NCBI GenBank assembly: GCA_964498585.1
Contig: CAZCHH010000002.1
Span: forward strand, 41,012 to 105,011
Reading direction: 5' to 3'
DNA: 64,000 nucleotides
Origin: JAAYJM01 sp964498585
GTDB taxonomy: Bacteria; Bacteroidota; Ignavibacteria; Kapaibacteriales; UBA2268
Shown here: positions 36,906-46,459 of the stretch, piece by piece
How the letters are laid out: each line of letters opens with the position of its first letter
How positions within the stretch are numbered: the first letter of the stretch is position 1
The notes under the pieces: model-generated
What the model was told of the DNA's origin: nothing
Database searches by the model: none
Seen by the model: only the letters and a program-made list of their open reading frames with translations
Program-made: the position numbers and the translations under genes

Positions 36906-37838
36906 ATGGGTGAATTTGCATATTGGTTAGAGTTTAGCATATTAGTGATAGTCCTGCTTGCCTTGGATTTGTTAGTATTTAACAAAAAAGACCATGAAAT
37001 AAAAGTAAAAGAAGCTATGCTTTGGTCAGCATTTTGGATACTTCTCGGTTTAGGTTTCGGTGTTTTTGTTTACTATATTAAAGGAACAGAAAGTTCCTTA
37101 CAGTATTTTTCAGCATATTTTATTGAGAAATCGCTAAGTGTGGACAATCTATTTGTCTTTCTAATGATTTTTACATATTTCAAAGTACCAGGAAAATATC
37201 AGCACAGAGCTTTGTTTTGGGGAATAATTGGTGCCTTGGTTATGAGGTTCGCTTTTATATTTGCCGGAGTAAAACTAATTGAAGCATTTGATTGGATTCT
37301 TTATATCTTTGGGCTGCTGTTGATTTATTCTGGTTACAAAATTATCAAGGAAAAAGACAAAGAACTTCATCCAGAGAAAAATCCAGTGATAAAGTCATTC
37401 AAAAAAATTATGCCTGTTACTAATAATTTTATAGGCGGGAAATTTTTCACACGTATTGATAAAAAATTATTTGCAACTCCTTTGTTTATAGTTTTGCTTG
37501 TTATTGAAACAAGCGATATAATGTTTGCAATAGATTCAATCCCGGCAGTTCTTGCAATTTCTCAAGATATGTTTATCGTGTATACTTCTAATATAATGGC
37601 AATTCTTGGATTAAGAGCGCTTTATTTTGCAATGGCAGTTGTAATGAAATATTTCAAGTATTTAAATTATGGACTTTCAATAATTCTTGTTTTTGTTGGT
37701 ATAAAAATGATGTTACAGCACTTTTATCATATTCCTGTTGAATATTCTTTACTTTTTGTTGCTTTAACATTAACTGTTACAATTATTATATCAGTGATTT
37801 CAACTAAAAAAGATATGAAGAAAAGTGAAATAATATAA
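36906..37838 (+). CDS. TerC/Alx-family integral membrane protein
   Basis: 310 residues with about nine transmembrane segments. TerC signatures are EKSLSVDNLFVFLMIF, GLLLIYSGYKI, a cytoplasmic loop around residues 145-190, and DSIPAVLAISQDMFIVYTSN followed by AILGLRALYF. Family members (Alx, TerC) are tied to metal, chiefly Mn2+, export or to insertion of exported proteins' metals. The stretch of Asp/Ser in membrane segments supports cation handling. A 13-bp hairpin between it and the convergent Fe-SOD gene may end both transcripts. Confidence 0.92.
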   Translation: MGEFAYWLEFSILVIVLLALDLLVFNKKDHEIKVKEAMLWSAFWILLGLGFGVFVYYIKGTESSLQYFSAYFIEKSLSVDNLFVFLMIFTYFKVPGKYQHRALFWGIIGALVMRFAFIFAGVKLIEAFDWILYIFGLLLIYSGYKIIKEKDKELHPEKNPVIKSFKKIMPVTNNFIGGKFFTRIDKKLFATPLFIVLLVIETSDIMFAIDSIPAVLAISQDMFIVYTSNIMAILGLRALYFAMAVVMKYFKYLNYGLSIILVFVGIKMMLQHFYHIPVEYSLLFVALTLTVTIIISVISTKKDMKKSEII

Positions 37839-37962
37839 AGGATTTTATTAATCATCGCTTTAAGCAAATTCATATCAAATGTGTACTAAAGCAGAGCAGA
37901 TGTTTTCTTCTATTTAAAAACAACAATCACATTTTGAAAAAAAATTATATGTAGGTCTATTT

Positions 37963-37995
37963 AATCATCGGACATCTCGCGAATGTCCGATGATT
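37963..37995. terminator. Bidirectional terminator-like hairpin between terC and sodB
   Basis: AATCATCGGACAT (37963-37975), loop CTCGCGA, ATGTCCGATGATT (37983-37995). A perfect 13-bp stem between two convergent genes, followed on the plus strand by ATTTTCATTTC. By position it is likely a shared terminator. Confidence 0.7.
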
Positions 37996-38029
37996 ATTTT
38001 CATTTCTATTTTGATTTATTTATAAAAAA

Positions 38030-38605
38030 TTATAAAAGTTTCAGCGCGTTATCCCAGTTTACAATATCCCAGAATTTATCAATAAATTGAGGTCGTGCAT
38101 TGCGATAATCAATGTAGTACGCGTGCTCCCAAACGTCAATAGTGAGAATGGGTTTTTTATCCATAGTAAGGGGGGTGCCGGCATTACTGAGAGCAAGAAT
38201 TTCTAATTTGCCATCAGAATTTTTTACAAGCCAAGCCCAACCTGAGCCGAATAATGTCGCAGCTGCTTTTGAGAACTGTTCTTTGAAAGCATCAAATGAA
38301 CCAAAGCTTTTCTGAATAGCATCAAGCAGTTGGTCTTTAGGCATTCCACCACCATTTGGAGAGATACAATTCCAATAGAAAGTGTGATTCCAAGTTTGAG
38401 CAGCATTATTAAAAAGTCCGCCTTGTGCTTTCTTAATAATATTCTCTAACGGCATATTTTCGTATTCAGTTCCAGTAATTAGATTGTTGAGATTTGTGAT
38501 ATATGCCTGATGATGCTTTCCATAGTGGTAATTGAATGATTCTTCTGAAAGAATCGGTGCAAAAGCGTTTTTTGAGTATGGCAATTCAGGAAGTTGGTAA
38601 ATCAT
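38030..38605 (-). CDS. sodB: Superoxide dismutase, iron type
   Basis: 191 residues, usual length for the family. Metal ligands are His27 (FNYHYGKHH), His74 (TWNHTFYW), Asp157 and His161 (TIDVWEHAY). Gln70 in NAAQTWNH is the second-sphere glutamine at the position typical of Fe-SOD rather than Mn-SOD. It converts superoxide to oxygen and peroxide in the cytoplasm; there is no signal peptide. It is monocistronic and convergent with terC. Confidence 0.95.
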   Translation of the reverse strand: MIYQLPELPYSKNAFAPILSEESFNYHYGKHHQAYITNLNNLITGTEYENMPLENIIKKAQGGLFNNAAQTWNHTFYWNCISPNGGGMPKDQLLDAIQKSFGSFDAFKEQFSKAAATLFGSGWAWLVKNSDGKLEILALSNAGTPLTMDKKPILTIDVWEHAYYIDYRNARPQFIDKFWDIVNWDNALKLL

Positions 38606-38918
38606 TTTTCGCCTTTCATAAGAGTTAATAAATTATAATAAATTAAGACGAAAGAAATTATTTTTATTATAATTCTTATGCATTACCATTTATAAATATT
38701 AATTTGAATGATTTTAAAGATGGATTCTGAAGTCAGACAGAATGACAGTTTCCAGTAATACTATTGTAGTAATTCATTGAAAACTGATAATAACTTCTTG
38801 TTATTAGGAACCCTCTTATAAAAGTCTTCTTTTATAAGGGGGTTCGAAATGATAATTTTATTTTGCACTCCTTGTTGTCGGTTTGGTATAAAGTGAGTTG
38901 TAAAGTCTAATAAAAAAT
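38606..38918. repeat. Intergenic repeats (families A, F/B)
   Basis: Family A at 38718-38748. From about 38765 comes a family F left end (GTAGTAATTCATTGAAAAC) followed by a hairpin based on AACCCTCTTATAAAAG / CTTTTATAAGGGGGTT (about 38807-38843) that ends GAAATGAT. A stretch CTTGTTGTCGGTTTGGTAT (about 38871-38889) is repeated at about 43690-43708. No gene. Confidence 0.55.
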
Positions 38919-40445
38919 TCACTCATCATAATCAAAATTAGCTAATAATTCCAGTAGAGAATTTTCTACTCCTTTATAAAATCCTACATTGGGACCATTA
39001 AATATAAAAGAGAAAATTAAAAATTCTCCATTTGAAAGCATTACTCTGCCGGATAAAGAGCTAACATCCCTGTGAGTACCTGTTTTAGCTAAAACCCTGT
39101 TTAAAGCGGAAGATTTTGCCAATCTTTTTTTAATAGTGCCATCAATTCCTGCAATAGCCAATGAATTGAAGAAATTTTCGGAAAATGTAGATTTATTTGC
39201 ATCCAAAAGAAGATGAATAAGTAAATCTACTGTTACTTTAGTTTGTCTTGCTAAGCCGGAACCATCATATACTACACAGTTCTCAAAAGGTAAGTTATTG
39301 TTTTTCATTGTGGTTTCAATTAGTTCCTGAGCAGAGTTTAAATTATTAGCATTATTGCTGTTCATAGCGCCGATTGTTTTAAAAAGAGTTTCAGCAAGCC
39401 AATTATCGCTATTTTTATTTACTAAATTTATTACTTCAAAAATTTCCCGTTTAACTGAAGCTATTTTAGTGAAACTAAGGTAAAGATTGTCCATTTCCTT
39501 GACTGAATAGCTTCCATTTACTTTAATCCCCATAGCTTTCAACCTGTCTTTTAAACTACCAGCAACAACAAGAGCGGGATTCTTAATGTAATGTGAATAT
39601 GAAGTAGATTGATTTCTGGTCAAATTACCACTTATAAAAAATATTTGTGTGCCGTCTTGGTTAACTTTAGTCGATACTTTTATTGTGTTTACATTGCGAG
39701 CTATAGATTTCTTCTTCTTTTTCCTTGTGCTTTGTCCAACAGTTTTTGCATTAATTACAACCTTAAAAGCAGGAGAATTTGGAAATACCTGTGCTGAAAC
39801 TTTATTCCCAGTCTTTGAGCTTGCTTTAACTAGCACAGTGGCTATATTTTTCTCTAAACTTATACTTGTTATCGGAGCAGTTGACTGAACGATATCTTTA
39901 TCGGAGCTGTATTGTATTCTTTCAGTTTCATCATCAAAAAAAGTAGGGTCGCAATAAATATTCCCTTTTATTTCTCTTATACCAAGATTATATATTTGTT
40001 CAGCTAACACTTCCAAATCATTAATTGATAAGAGCCCATCTCCTTTACCAAACAAATAGATATTTCCGTTTAAAACTTCTGCAATTGTTTCAGCATCAGT
40101 ATATACATCGGTATTTAAAGTAAAGTCCAGACCAAAATTTTTAAGTAAAGTGTATGTTGTAATAAGTTTTGAATTGGATGCAGGAACAAGCGCTAAATCT
40201 ATATTTTTTTTATATAAATATTTATTCATTTTAGGTGAATAAACACCAATAGCATAATTTGTATTATTAAAATATTTATTTGATAAGATTTTATTTATTT
40301 CATCGTTTAATTGAGTAAATGAAATCCCTGTATTTTTATTTGTCTTATTTGTATCTAATGGATTGGCATTACCATTCCATTGAAATAATAAATTTGATAA
40401 AAGGCAGGTAAATATAATAAAAATTAAAATGTAATGTTTTTTCAT
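38919..40445 (-). CDS. dacB: D-alanyl-D-alanine carboxypeptidase/endopeptidase (PBP4 type)
   Basis: 508 residues with an N-terminal membrane/signal segment (about 5-22). The three active-site motifs of peptidase S13 are present: SxxK at Ser90-Lys93 (PASNSKLI), SDN in NKNSDNWLAETLFK, and KTG in LAKTGTHRD near the C-terminus. The inserted domain between SxxK and SxN is as in PBP4. It would trim or cut peptidoglycan stem peptides in the periplasm. The lack of a lipobox suggests a soluble periplasmic or weakly membrane-bound form. Single gene. Confidence 0.92.
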   Translation of the reverse strand: MKKHYILIFIIFTCLLSNLLFQWNGNANPLDTNKTNKNTGISFTQLNDEINKILSNKYFNNTNYAIGVYSPKMNKYLYKKNIDLALVPASNSKLITTYTLLKNFGLDFTLNTDVYTDAETIAEVLNGNIYLFGKGDGLLSINDLEVLAEQIYNLGIREIKGNIYCDPTFFDDETERIQYSSDKDIVQSTAPITSISLEKNIATVLVKASSKTGNKVSAQVFPNSPAFKVVINAKTVGQSTRKKKKKSIARNVNTIKVSTKVNQDGTQIFFISGNLTRNQSTSYSHYIKNPALVVAGSLKDRLKAMGIKVNGSYSVKEMDNLYLSFTKIASVKREIFEVINLVNKNSDNWLAETLFKTIGAMNSNNANNLNSAQELIETTMKNNNLPFENCVVYDGSGLARQTKVTVDLLIHLLLDANKSTFSENFFNSLAIAGIDGTIKKRLAKSSALNRVLAKTGTHRDVSSLSGRVMLSNGEFLIFSFIFNGPNVGFYKGVENSLLELLANFDYDE

Positions 40446-40769
40446 ATTAATATTTTATGAGTCTTTTTTCTTATTGAAATAATATTTTGCAATCAATTTT
40501 TTAATATTATAAAAATTAAAGTTACAATTAAAATTTATCGATGAAAGAAAATTTATTTATCTTTAAAAGATAGAAATGACATAACTAAATAAGTCATTCT
40601 GACGGATGTCAGAATCCATCTTAAAAAATAGATTTTATAGGTCATAATGACTAAAAACCGCCTTTGTACCTCGCCAGCGGGGAATAATTCCTTATTTCAT
40701 TTCCTTTTAAATAAGACATTAGCTTTATAAGATGATTCTGAATGCCATTTTAAGTAAAGCTAATTAATA
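40446..40769. repeat. Intergenic repeats (families A and B)
   Basis: Family A at 40592-40623 (GTCATTCTGAC GGAT GTCAGAATCC) and a family B unit at about 40690-40750 (TTCATTTCCTTTTAAATAAG ... ATTCTGAATGCCAT). No gene. Confidence 0.55.
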
Positions 40770-41891
40770 TTATTGCTCAAATAAAGTAACAATAAAAGTT
40801 GAACCTACGTCTGGTTTACTTTGTACGCTACAGGTACCGTTATATATCTCAGCAATTTTTTTAACAGTAGAGAGGCCAAGACCACTACCTAGAATATCTT
40901 TAGTCTTAGGATTTTTAATTCTAACAAATTCTTTAAAAAGTTTTGAAATTTCATCAGCGGACAAGCCAATGCCAGTGTCTTTAACCTGTATAGTTAATTT
41001 ATTACCTTCTTTATTTAGGTAAATATCAACTTTTCCGTTATCGTGATTATATTTAATTGAATTAGATATTAAATTGTTTAAAACAATTTCCATTTCCAAA
41101 TTATCAGATTGGAATTCAATTGATGGTTCGGAATTTAGATTTATTGTAACATTCTTCTTTTCAGCATCGTTTTTCAGAACATCAAGCGAATTTTTAATAA
41201 GTGCAACAATATCAATAGTTTTAAGTTCGCGTTGTCTTTGTCCAGACTCAATCTTAGTCATTTCTAATAAATCATAAATAAGCTTCCTCATTTGCTCAGT
41301 GCGTATAATCATTCTGTCAACCATTTGTTCATAATCAGCGATATTATCACCTGCGGAGCGGTCTTTTAGCATATAAAGATAGCCATCAATTGAACTTAAC
41401 GGGGCTTTAAGCTCATGTCCTAAAACTGAAATGAACTGGAAGCGGATTTGCTTGCGTTCTTCACTCAATTTTTTTAACTGACGAGCTAAAATTACATTTT
41501 GAGTTGCTTTAGTTACTGATTTTCTCAATTCAGCCGGAGTAAATGGTTTCGCAAGAAAATCAAATGCACCAGATTTTACAGCACTTACAGCAGTTTCAAG
41601 AGATGCAAAGGCAGTTATCATTATAGTTAGCATTGATTCTGATTTGGGACCAATCTTTTCGAGAAGCTCTAAGCCACTCATTCCGGGTAGTTTATAATCT
41701 AAAAGTAATAAATCGTATTGATTAGCCGTGATTTTTTCGTAAGCTTCTTCAGCAGATTCGGCCATATCTACGTTGAAATTTATTGTTTCTTCCAAATCTG
41801 GCAACTGGAGTTTAAAATGACTTAATGTGCGTTCAATTCCTGTTCGCATTCCAAATTCGTCATCAACCGCCAATACATTTATTTCATTCAT
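40770..41891 (-). CDS. Receiver-histidine kinase hybrid
   Basis: 373 residues. The receiver domain (about 4-125) has Asp10-11, phospho-acceptor Asp65 (LLLLDYKLPG) and Lys115 (FDFLAKPF). The HisKA domain has His159 (ISVLGHELKAPL). The HATPase_c domain (about 255-372) has NLISNSIKYN, DTGIGL and GSGLGLSTVK. It is cytoplasmic with no sensor domain of its own, so it is likely a phosphorelay intermediate fed through the receiver. It resembles the 14.5-kb kinase but lacks the PAS domain. Its cognate partners are not nearby. Confidence 0.9.
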   Translation of the reverse strand: MNEINVLAVDDEFGMRTGIERTLSHFKLQLPDLEETINFNVDMAESAEEAYEKITANQYDLLLLDYKLPGMSGLELLEKIGPKSESMLTIMITAFASLETAVSAVKSGAFDFLAKPFTPAELRKSVTKATQNVILARQLKKLSEERKQIRFQFISVLGHELKAPLSSIDGYLYMLKDRSAGDNIADYEQMVDRMIIRTEQMRKLIYDLLEMTKIESGQRQRELKTIDIVALIKNSLDVLKNDAEKKNVTINLNSEPSIEFQSDNLEMEIVLNNLISNSIKYNHDNGKVDIYLNKEGNKLTIQVKDTGIGLSADEISKLFKEFVRIKNPKTKDILGSGLGLSTVKKIAEIYNGTCSVQSKPDVGSTFIVTLFEQ

Positions 41892-42108
41892 TTTTCTTTT
41901 TAAATTTGTTCTTTAACATTATTCAAAATTACGAAAAGATTTTGGAATAAACTTGTATTTGTCTTTTTTTGTTATAATTTTCTTTGTTTCTTCAACAAAT
42001 CACACGCTTGCGGGGAATAAAGATGTCATTTCCATTTAAATAAGTCACCTCCTTTATCCTAAAGTTACCAATGACATTAGATAATAAATCTTTTAAAATA
42101 TTACTAAA

Positions 42109-43245
42109 CTAGTACTTTTCGATTTCACTTGCTACTATTCTTGAATTGTTTTCCCAAAGAAAATCCTGCATAATTTTTTTATTCAAATTTTTTGCTAATG
42201 ATTCTCTTAATTCTTTGTCAATAATTAGCACCTCCATAGCATCTTTTAACTGTTGAAAATTGTCAGGTTCAATTAAAATACCAAGTTCTTCATTAGAAAT
42301 AACTTCATTTGTTCCGCCAACATTTGTTGCAATCACTGCAGCACTGCAAGCTCCAGCTTCTAAAATCAAAGTAGGCAAGCCCTCCGGATAGTTAGAAGGA
42401 ATTACAACGATTTCTGAATTTTTAAGTAATTTCATTACTTCTCTATGTGCAATTTGCCCAGTCATCAAAATATTTGTATTATCAGCAGTTTTTTCCTTTA
42501 ATTCATTGTAAAGTTCGCCAGTACCACAAATTATTAACTTTAAATTATTATATTTTTTTTGCAATTCTGTAAATACTTCAACCAGCAACTTAATTCCTTT
42601 GCTTTCAATGAGCCGTCCTGCAAAAGTGAATGTAATTTCGTCATTACTTTTTTGTGTAAAAGCATTACTTTCATCAATATTTAAAGAATTCAAAACTACA
42701 CCGTTATAAAAAATTCCCTGCGATTCAATATTGAAATTATTTAACCAATTCGCACACGCTTTTGAAATTGCATAAAAACCAGCAACCCTCTTTTTCATAA
42801 AACGAGTAACCCAGTTTTCGTAGATTTTGCCTAAATAATTCAAAAATTTATTATTTATAGTCATATATCCGGTAACATGCTCAACGACGAAAGCCGGCTT
42901 TTGTAATTGCTTTGAAAGCACTGCTCCGAGAATTGATGTTGTATAAAATCGCATTTGAATAAGGAAAAAGTCGATTTTTTCCGATTTTATTTTTTTGATT
43001 AAATTAAAAGTTTTTTTTGAAGGGATTATTACGGGGAAACGCTTGTCCACAAGGTTTATTACTGGCAGGCGATAAACGGTGAAATGTTCTAAATGCTCAA
43101 TTTCTTCTACTTTTTCAGTGTTTGAGGTAAGGATGATAATTCTGTAACCTAATTTATTCAAATGAATTGCTAAGTTATGGATATAACTTTCCACACCGCC
43201 AGTGTGAGGAAAGTATAATCCGTTAACAATGCAAATCGTTTTCAT
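42109..43245 (-). CDS. Glycosyltransferase family 4
   Basis: 378 residues, GT-B fold. The N-terminal acceptor domain has the glycine-rich loop FPHTGGVESYIHNLAIHL. The C-terminal donor domain has TFAGRLIESKGI, IICGTGELYNEL and the E-x7-E motif in PEGLPTLILEAGACSAAVIA. It transfers a sugar from a nucleotide donor with retention. Donor and acceptor cannot be deduced. It has no polysaccharide cluster around it, though it lies 15 kb from the O-antigen ligase-like gene. Confidence 0.9.
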   Translation of the reverse strand: MKTICIVNGLYFPHTGGVESYIHNLAIHLNKLGYRIIILTSNTEKVEEIEHLEHFTVYRLPVINLVDKRFPVIIPSKKTFNLIKKIKSEKIDFFLIQMRFYTTSILGAVLSKQLQKPAFVVEHVTGYMTINNKFLNYLGKIYENWVTRFMKKRVAGFYAISKACANWLNNFNIESQGIFYNGVVLNSLNIDESNAFTQKSNDEITFTFAGRLIESKGIKLLVEVFTELQKKYNNLKLIICGTGELYNELKEKTADNTNILMTGQIAHREVMKLLKNSEIVVIPSNYPEGLPTLILEAGACSAAVIATNVGGTNEVISNEELGILIEPDNFQQLKDAMEVLIIDKELRESLAKNLNKKIMQDFLWENNSRIVASEIEKY

Positions 43246-43798
43246 TTATAAGTATTTATTTTACTTTTCAAACTACTCAAAAATAATAATTTTTTAATAG
43301 AATGACCAGATAATTTTTGTTATACTGGTATAAGATGAAGGAAAACCTTTATTTTGGGGTTACCAATGACATCGTTACTTTGTCGGTCATTCTGAACGAA
43401 GTGAAGAATCAAGAGAATAGTGGTTAAAAGAAATTTTTCTGGATTCTTCGCTGCGCTTCAGAATGACACAAGATAGCAAGTCTTTTAACGAATTAGAACA
43501 CTAGTAAAAATACTAATGACTAATAACTAATGACCTATAATAACTATTTTTTAAGATGGATTCTGACATCCGTCAGAATGACAGACAAAGATGTCATTGG
43601 TAAACGAAGTGAAGAATCTCATAACTACTTGTTAATACAAGATTTTAGATTCCACGCTTCGTTCTGAATGATATAATGATTTTGCACTATTTGTTGTCGG
43701 TTTGGTATGAGTGCAGAAAAAAAACTTAGAGACAAGGTATGCCATGTTTCTAAGAAAATTCCTAATAGATTTCTAAAACAGCAAGTTCTGGATTATTT
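43246..43798. repeat. Intergenic repeat cluster (families B, C, F, E, A, C)
   Basis: In order: a partial B unit (about 43334-43373), a C unit (43386-43468), a family F right end (about 43476-43503, ACGAATTAGAACACTAG), family E runs (about 43507-43540), an A unit (43553-43583), a C unit (43592-43672) and the TTGTTGTCGGTTTGGTAT repeat (about 43690). It is the densest cluster in the window. No gene. Confidence 0.6.
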
Positions 43799-44008
43799 TC
43801 AAATTCTATAATTGTCAGATGCGTATTTCAAACAAGCTAAAATATGCGATTCGCTAATTTGGGGAAAATCTACAATAATTTCTTTAATTGACATTCCGTT
43901 AGCAAGCATTTCCAATATATCTGAAACTGAAATCCTTGTTCCGTGAATAACTGGCTTGCCAAATCTTACTTTTGGATTAATCTCTATATATTTTTGATAT
44001 AACTGCAT
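43799..44008 (-). CDS. DUF433 protein, probable antitoxin
   Basis: 69 residues, full-length for DUF433: EINPKVRFGKPVIHGTRISVSDILEMLANGMSIKEI (in parts) with the GKP.I.GTRI.V..IL..L..G core and a C-terminal helix. It is a winged-helix-like small protein that usually precedes a DUF5615 PIN-like toxin. No intact toxin gene follows here. Only about 17 codons in another frame overlapping and following its stop look vaguely like a DUF5615 end. It is therefore probably a solitary antitoxin. Confidence 0.85.
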   Translation of the reverse strand: MQLYQKYIEINPKVRFGKPVIHGTRISVSDILEMLANGMSIKEIIVDFPQISESHILACLKYASDNYRI

Positions 44009-44279
44009 TGCATTTCTTTAATATTTTCTTGTTTAAATTATGAAAAAAAATGTTTTAAAACAAGTATTTCTTTTAGCGTTTTATAACTACAGAACTCCTG
44101 ATGCCTCGTAGTTTGCTATTTCGCATGCTTGTCATTTCGAAGCATAGTGAGATATCTCACAAGTCATTGATATCACGGAGTTTGAGATTCATCACTTCGT
44201 TTCAATGTCATCTTTTCTTCAGTCATACTATCAGCAAGCTGAGAGCATGACTTTAAATCTCAAAACTTGAATTAAAGCA
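44009..44279. repeat. Intergenic repeats (family D left end, family C)
   Basis: A family D left end (CAGAACTCCTGATGCCTCGT) is at about 44090 and a family C unit at 44130-44210. No gene. Confidence 0.55.
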
Positions 44280-45335
44280 CTAGCACAACCTTGTATCATC
44301 TTTGTTGCTTTTGCCTATATTGCATTTTTTGCATAAAGTTTGTAAATTACTTATGTCATCACTGCCACCTTTTGAACGCGGCAAAATGTGGTCAACTTCA
44401 AGCAAAACACCATCTTCCTTTGCAGAACGTCCGCAACTCAGACAGCGCCATTTATCTCTTGCCAAAACTTCCCACCATTTTCCAGCTCTTATAAATGAAT
44501 AACTATCTAATTCCGGTAATTCAACTTCTGAGTTTTCTGCTGATTCATTAGGTTTTTCTTCTTCCTGTTCTTCTGAATTTTTCTCACTAACAGCAATATA
44601 CCATTTTTTGAACTTTTCTAACATTTCGCCTAATCGCGGCTCAACTCCATCTGCTATGCGAACAAATGAATCAAGAAGTGGGAAAAGAACAACAAATGCA
44701 AAAATTAAATCATTTAAACCTTTTTCAAAATTGATAGGAAAATAATATTTTGGTGAATTTAAATAAATGAATTGACTTCCTTCTGCTGTAAATGCTTTAT
44801 GAAGAGGAAAAAATATTGCTGGAATATTATCGCCAAGCCAATGATAAATATTACCAAAAGAAAGAATTGGATAAAGTGATTCTTTATGATTTTCTATAAG
44901 TTCAGCAATTTGATTTTTATAACTATCATTAATATTAGAGTAAAATGGTTGTAAACAAACGAACATAATACTATTTGGTAAAACAGTATATAGCAAGTTT
45001 GAAGGGTAGTAAACAAAAGGTTCACCGTTAGTTTTTATAATTTTTAAAGGTTTACCAGTTTTTTTCCCAGAAATACCAATATACACTTCATTAAAGTCTT
45101 TATTTTCTTTTGCACTTTTTCTATGAGAAGGACGATAAACAAAAGACATCTTTTCGTAAGGATTTACCTCGTAAATTTCCTGAATTAAATTTAATGAATA
45201 CTTTACTAAAAATTCTAAACGAGGAAAGAAATAGTTCTGTAAAGTGTTTAGCTTAGTTTTTACATCTTGAATTTTAAAAATCTGTGCATCTCTTTCTTCA
45301 AACAAAAGAGTATCAATTGTTAAATTGCTTTTCAT
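44280..45335 (-). CDS. HNH endonuclease with unrecognised N-terminal region
   Basis: 351 residues. The C-terminal 60 form a complete HNH domain: zinc pair Cys298/Cys301 (CLSC), active-site Asp315-His316 (VDHILPRSKGG), Asn330, and the second zinc pair Cys335/Cys338 (CKKC). The first about 250 residues match no family I know. They include an Arg/Lys-rich segment (RPSHRKSAKENKD) and hydrophobic stretches (LIFAFVVLFPLLDSFV). An acidic linker (about 255-280, SEEQEEEKPNESAENSE) joins the two parts. It is a single gene; restriction, mobile-element or defence function is possible but not shown. Confidence 0.8.
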   Translation of the reverse strand: MKSNLTIDTLLFEERDAQIFKIQDVKTKLNTLQNYFFPRLEFLVKYSLNLIQEIYEVNPYEKMSFVYRPSHRKSAKENKDFNEVYIGISGKKTGKPLKIIKTNGEPFVYYPSNLLYTVLPNSIMFVCLQPFYSNINDSYKNQIAELIENHKESLYPILSFGNIYHWLGDNIPAIFFPLHKAFTAEGSQFIYLNSPKYYFPINFEKGLNDLIFAFVVLFPLLDSFVRIADGVEPRLGEMLEKFKKWYIAVSEKNSEEQEEEKPNESAENSEVELPELDSYSFIRAGKWWEVLARDKWRCLSCGRSAKEDGVLLEVDHILPRSKGGSDDISNLQTLCKKCNIGKSNKDDTRLC

Positions 45336-45697
45336 AATGACTTTGCGAAAGTTTTTGGAAAAAACTTTAAATACTTTCTACTCTTTCCCAAGTTGAACTT
45401 GGGATAGAAGATTTCCTTTAGAACTGTGTTTTACATACTTTACTTTATAATTGAAGAGTAAAAGCAAAGCTTTTGTGAAAGTTGCCTTCCCAAGTGCAAC
45501 TTGGGAAGGAGCAAATTATTATATCTTTGAGTCCACTCTAATAACTATAATATGTCATTTCCGAGTAATCGGAAATCCACTACCAGCGCGGCTTATAGAT
45601 ACCCGTTTTCACGGATATGACACTTTTTTAGTGTGGACTCATCTTTCCTGATTTCTATTCAACCGATGACTGGAAGTCATCAGTTGAATTTTTCAGT
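45336..45697. repeat. Intergenic region with three palindromes
   Basis: Two family H palindromes (45383-45408 and 45485-45509) lie head to tail. An element running from GTCATTTCCGAG (about 45555) to CGGATATGACA (about 45622) has TGTCAT-type ends. A final hairpin is at 45657-45689. No gene. Confidence 0.6.
45657..45689. terminator. 15-bp hairpin with one mismatch before the end of batE
   Basis: ATTCAACCGATGACT (45657-45671), loop GGA, AGTCATCAGTTGAAT (45675-45689), followed by TTTTT on the plus strand. It lies 8 bases beyond the batE stop on the minus strand. Its T-run favours ending plus-strand transcripts; a role for batE is possible by position. Confidence 0.5.
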
Positions 45698-46459
45698 TTA
45701 AATAATCTCTATTGCGTGGTCGGAGAGCCAGCCGATATTTCCGTCTTCTATTTTAATTTTTTTCCAGTTGCCTAACTCGTCAAGAAGTTCAACTTTAGTG
45801 CCGTCGTGCAAAATGAAAAGGTCTGTTGCACCTGCGTCTGGCGAACTTTTAATGTATGCACTTGGTATCATTATAATTGCAGTATTCCGTTCTCCTTCCA
45901 TTCTGTATTTTTGCGTTGCGAAAAAGATTGTAACAATAGTTACAGAAAAGAAAGCAATGGTTAATACCAAGAATAGTTTTTTTAATGAATTTCTGTAAAC
46001 ATAGAAAAACAATGAAAGAGAGGCGAAGCCGAGCCAAATTGCAATAACTACGAAAATTCCCCAGCTGCCTGAAGAAAAGCTATTAAGCAAATCATTCCAC
46101 ATTTGAATAAGGAAGAATCTTTCTATTGGCTCAATTTTATCAACGATTTTTGTCCTTGCTATGCTCAAATTAAATTTTATTTCTGAATCTTCAGGAGAGA
46201 GTTTTAAAGCACGCTCATAATTCAAAATTGCCTTTGCAAATTCGTTGTTCCTAAAATACGCATTTCCAAGATTGTAATATACTTCATAGCTGCATTTTCC
46301 ATCTTTAGCAATGCTTTCGTAAAGTTCAATAGCTTTTGCAAAATTATCCTGTTGGTAAAACTGGTTTGCCTCTTTAAATGTAGCATCAGCATCACTTGCA
46401 AAACTCGCGAAAACGCTTAAAAAACAAATAAACATTACAATAAAAATATTTCGTATCAT
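45698..46459 (-). CDS. batE: BatE-like TPR and SH3 membrane protein
   Basis: 253 residues. A signal/membrane segment (1-19) is followed by TPR repeats (about 22-105: FKEANQFYQQDNFAKAIELY, YYNLGNAYFRNNEFAKAILNYERAL). There are then two transmembrane segments (about 130-180) and a C-terminal SH3-like domain (about 190-253, VELLDELGNWKKIKIEDGNIGWLSDH in parts). This is the BatE layout of the Bacteroidota aerotolerance (Bat) operon. Its start overlaps the batD stop by 4 bases. The Bat system is thought to form an envelope complex linked to stress tolerance. Confidence 0.85.
   Translation of the reverse strand: MIRNIFIVMFICFLSVFASFASDADATFKEANQFYQQDNFAKAIELYESIAKDGKCSYEVYYNLGNAYFRNNEFAKAILNYERALKLSPEDSEIKFNLSIARTKIVDKIEPIERFFLIQMWNDLLNSFSSGSWGIFVVIAIWLGFASLSLFFYVYRNSLKKLFLVLTIAFFSVTIVTIFFATQKYRMEGERNTAIIMIPSAYIKSSPDAGATDLFILHDGTKVELLDELGNWKKIKIEDGNIGWLSDHAIEII

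Noticed and set aside
43745..43803. Remnant of a DUF5615 toxin after the DUF433 gene (ENNPELAVLEIY in another frame)
   Set aside because: Only about 17 codons, overlapping the end of DUF433; the resemblance to a toxin C-terminus is too short to separate from chance.
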